From NCBI GenBank assembly GCA_003497505.1, contig DNNV01000065.1, positions 1 to 17,828 on the forward strand: 17,828 bases of DNA, read 5' to 3'. Source of the DNA: Clostridiales bacterium (GTDB taxonomy: Bacteria; Bacillota; Clostridia; Tissierellales; Sedimentibacteraceae). Both the position numbers and the translations under genes were made by a program. The notes below the pieces were generated by a model. That model did not search any database and was not told the DNA's origin. It was given only the letters and a program-made list of their open reading frames with translations. This document shows, in pieces, positions 15,783 to 17,828 of the stretch; the stretch's first letter is position 1, and every line of letters starts with the position of its first letter.

Positions 15783-16688
15783 ATGAACAATTTATACGGT
15801 TTCTTCATGGAGCCTCAGAATTTTTCTGTTAACGACGGAGAAGGTATAAGAACCATAGTTTTCTTTGCCGGTTGTCCCCTGAGGTGCAAATGGTGCGCCA
15901 ATCCCGAAGGGTTAGCTCATGTAGACAGAATGTCGCACAGGTATGAGATGTGCATAGGCTGCGGCAAATGCACCATAATCTGCCCTGAAGGCGTGGGAAA
16001 CAATCTCAATCTGCCGGTGGAAAGAGAAAAGTGTATTTTGTGCGGAAAATGTGAGGATGTTTGTCTCACGGGAAGTAGAAAGAGACTGGTGAAAAAATAT
16101 ACTGTCAGTGAGATTCTTAAAATTCTGGAGCGTCAGGAGATATTCTATAGATACTCTGGAGGCGGGGTTACATTTTCAGGAGGGGAAGCAACACTGCAGC
16201 AGGATGTGCTGAGAGAGCTTGCATACGTGCTGTATGACAGGGCTATAAGCTTAGCTATTGAGACCTCCGGGTATTTTGAGTTTGATGATATTAAGGATAT
16301 ATTGGAAAAGCTTGACCTCATCTTTATAGATATCAAGCACATGGACGATGAAAAGCACAGGCTTTATACCGGCGCGGGCAATGAAAAAATCCTGGCGAAC
16401 ACCCAGCGCCTCAATGAATTAAATGCTGAGGTGATTGTCAGGGTTCCGGTAATAGAGGGTGTGAATGACAGCATCGACAATATTGTCAAAACGGCGAGAT
16501 TTGTAAAGGAAAGCATAAAGAAACCAAAGATGGAGCTTTTGCCCTACCACAGCTTCGGTGATGAAAAATACGAAGCCATGGGCATGGAAAAGCCTTCAAG
16601 AGAATTTAAAAGCCCTTCTCCCGAGGCGTTGGACAAATTAGCCGGGCTTATCCGGGCTGAGGGTGTGAAGATAGTGAGCTATAAATAA
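15783..16688 (+). CDS. Glycyl radical enzyme activating enzyme (radical SAM)
   Basis: The 301-residue radical SAM protein uses S-adenosylmethionine to abstract hydrogen from the glycine of its partner GRE. The SAM cluster motif is C31-x3-C35-x2-C38 (AGCPLRCKWC). The usual activase insertion carries two ferredoxin-type 4Fe-4S sites: C57, C60, C63, C67 and C84, C87, C90, C94. The GGE-type SAM motif is SGGEATLQ after YSGGGVTF, and the second half completes the partial barrel (IETSGYFEFDDI, DIKHMDDEKH, LLPYHSFGDEKYEAMG). PFL's own activase lacks the double-ferredoxin insert, so this supports a non-PFL GRE partner. It lies 24 bp after the GRE gene and shares its transcript; GAGGAAAAG precedes the ATG. 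A strong terminator follows. Confidence 0.95.
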   Translation: MNNLYGFFMEPQNFSVNDGEGIRTIVFFAGCPLRCKWCANPEGLAHVDRMSHRYEMCIGCGKCTIICPEGVGNNLNLPVEREKCILCGKCEDVCLTGSRKRLVKKYTVSEILKILERQEIFYRYSGGGVTFSGGEATLQQDVLRELAYVLYDRAISLAIETSGYFEFDDIKDILEKLDLIFIDIKHMDDEKHRLYTGAGNEKILANTQRLNELNAEVIVRVPVIEGVNDSIDNIVKTARFVKESIKKPKMELLPYHSFGDEKYEAMGMEKPSREFKSPSPEALDKLAGLIRAEGVKIVSYK

Positions 16689-16692
16689 TAAT

Positions 16693-16742
16693 ATGCTGAA
16701 AAAGTTCGTCCGGCACCTTGCAGGACTAACTTTTTTCAGCAT
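16693..16742. terminator. Bidirectional terminator between the activase and aldo/keto reductase genes
   Basis: ATGCTGAAAAAGTT (16693-16706) pairs with AACTTTTTTCAGCAT (16728-16742, one bulged T), and GTCC/GGAC extend the stem after one mismatch. The A-run and T-run arms provide U-rich segments for transcripts from either side, and the hairpin sits between convergent genes. Confidence 0.85.
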
Positions 16743-16755
16743 CATCTTATATTTT

Positions 16756-17828
16756 TTATTTTACAGTATCCTTTAATTGAAGCATTTCACTGTGAATCTT
16801 TTCTAACTCATGTGGGATATCTATTTGCTGAGGACATTTAGTAATGCATTCTCCGCATTTCTGGCAATTGCCGCCTTGCTCCTTTTCATCCATGAACATG
16901 AAGTAGCTGCGTGTTGCTATGGCTGCATTCTCAGATTTCTTATAATCGTTGTAAACTTCAAATACTCCCGGTATATCAACACCGTACTGGCAGTCCATGC
17001 AGTAGCGGCAGCCTGTACATGGCACGGGCTTGATTTTTCTCAGATCCTCTACAACTGAGTCGATTATTTTTTGTTCGTCATCATTTATGGGCTTTAAATC
17101 CGTAAAGGTGCTTATGTTGTCTTTAAGCTGCTCCATATTTGACATACCGCTTAAAATAACTGCAGTATTGGGAAGAGATGCAACCCATCTCAGTGCCCAT
17201 GAGGCCACGCTTGACTGCGGATTGTAGTCCGTAAAATGCTTCATTGCATGTGGGGCAAAGGAAGCAAGGAAACCTCCTCTTACAGGTTCCATGACAAAGC
17301 ACGGAATATTAAGTTTTTCTAATGTTTCATACATGCTTTTTGCATCATATTCCTCCCAGTCCCAATAATTTATCTGAAGCTGTACAAAGTCCCACTTGTG
17401 GGCGGAAGCAAATTTCTTAAGCACCTCGTTGCTGTCATGAAATGAAAACCCGATATTTTTGATTTTCCCCTCCTGCTTTTTCTTTAAAATAAAATCATAT
17501 AGTTTAAATTTTTCCACAGTTTCAATAGATTTTTCTCTTAACGAATGAAGAAGATAAAAATCAAAATATTCAGTGTTGCATTTTTTCAGCTGCTGGTTAA
17601 AGAGTTCCTCGGCATCCCCTTCCTCCGTAACCTTCCATACAGGAAGCTTGCTGGTTAAGAAGTATGTATCTCTTTTGAATTCAGGGAGCACTTTCCCTAA
17701 AAATATTTCAGATTCTTCATTATGATAATTGTATGCCGTATCAAAATAATTTACTCCATTATTGTAGGCATGGTGAATCAGTTCTCTTGAAGCCTCAAAG
17801 TCTATTTTTCCGTCCTTCACAGGAAAGC
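16756..17828 (-). CDS. Aldo/keto reductase with C-terminal ferredoxin-type domain (N-terminus beyond window)
   Basis: About 356 residues are visible, and the frame stays open through the window edge. The GTG at 17818-17820 is an internal Val, because the upstream codons read Phe-Pro-Val-Lys-Asp-Gly, as in the MRFPxKDG segment of this family; roughly 20 residues are missing. The TIM-barrel part keeps the AKR tetrad: Asp and Tyr in YFDTAYNYHN, Lys in LTSKLP, His in FYLLHSL. The C-terminus has CTGCRYCMDCQYGVDIP and, further on, CQKCGECITKCPQQIDIP, typical of iron-sulfur AKRs of anaerobes. The first cluster has Cys-Gln where Cys-Pro is usual. It reduces or oxidises a small carbonyl or alcohol substrate, unspecified. 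It converges on the glycyl radical enzyme operon across a shared terminator, so it is not cotranscribed with it. Confidence 0.92.
   Translation of the reverse strand, partial: FPVKDGKIDFEASRELIHHAYNNGVNYFDTAYNYHNEESEIFLGKVLPEFKRDTYFLTSKLPVWKVTEEGDAEELFNQQLKKCNTEYFDFYLLHSLREKSIETVEKFKLYDFILKKKQEGKIKNIGFSFHDSNEVLKKFASAHKWDFVQLQINYWDWEEYDAKSMYETLEKLNIPCFVMEPVRGGFLASFAPHAMKHFTDYNPQSSVASWALRWVASLPNTAVILSGMSNMEQLKDNISTFTDLKPINDDEQKIIDSVVEDLRKIKPVPCTGCRYCMDCQYGVDIPGVFEVYNDYKKSENAAIATRSYFMFMDEKEQGGNCQKCGECITKCPQQIDIPHELEKIHSEMLQLKDTVK

Noticed and set aside
17818..17820. GTG as the start of the aldo/keto reductase
   Set aside because: The frame remains open upstream, and the preceding Phe-Pro codons match the family's conserved N-terminal segment, so this is an internal Val and the gene is cut by the window edge.

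Overview
The window looks like a chromosomal segment from an anaerobic, spore-forming low-GC Bacillota (class Clostridia or a close relative). The reasons are the AT-rich DNA with strong AGGAGG-type ribosome binding sites, a clostridial DnaD/DnaC primosome pair, a SpoVB-type flippase, a T-box-controlled ilv operon, and an oxygen-sensitive glycyl radical enzyme (GRE) with its activase. A genus cannot be assigned from sequence reading alone.

Layout. (1) 1-2750, minus strand: the 5' part of a long-form ribosome hibernation factor (hpf), an HD-domain phosphohydrolase-like protein, and a membrane-anchored LysM-G5-M23 cell-wall peptidase. The last two genes each end in a clear intrinsic terminator. 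(2) 2830-6801, plus strand: a probable operon of a DnaD-domain replication protein, a DnaC/DnaI-type helicase loader and a CBS-DRTGG family II inorganic pyrophosphatase. (3) 6836-10404, plus strand: a consensus sigma-A promoter, a full T-box leader (best-fit specifier AUC, Ile), an odd 120-bp repeat-flanked insertion, then a single-ACT acetolactate synthase regulatory subunit, ilvC and ilvB. (4) 10411-12582, minus strand: a CmpB-family membrane protein and a SpoVB/MurJ-like polysaccharide flippase. (5) 12688-16742, plus strand: an XRE-cupin regulator, a 789-residue GRE and its radical-SAM activase. (6) 16756-17828, minus strand: a ferredoxin-domain aldo/keto reductase whose N-terminus lies outside the window.

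How parts work together. DnaD and DnaC would remodel origins and load the replicative helicase, while the pyrophosphatase removes PPi made by nucleic-acid synthesis. The ilv genes carry the acetolactate synthase and ketol-acid reductoisomerase steps of branched-chain amino acid synthesis and are probably gated by uncharged tRNA-Ile. The GRE and activase form a self-contained radical catabolic unit under a local metabolite-sensing regulator.

The most interesting item is the GRE. Its active-site loop reads Cys-Gly-Cys-Val-Val-Pro. It lacks the Cys-x-Glu motif of the known eliminating and decarboxylating GREs and also lacks the Cys-Cys pair of pyruvate formate-lyase, so its substrate cannot be assigned by motif. 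The second is the 120-bp unit bounded by perfect 18-bp direct repeats, carrying two hairpins, inserted between the T-box terminator and the first ilv gene. No rRNA, tRNA, CRISPR array, transposase or phage gene was seen.
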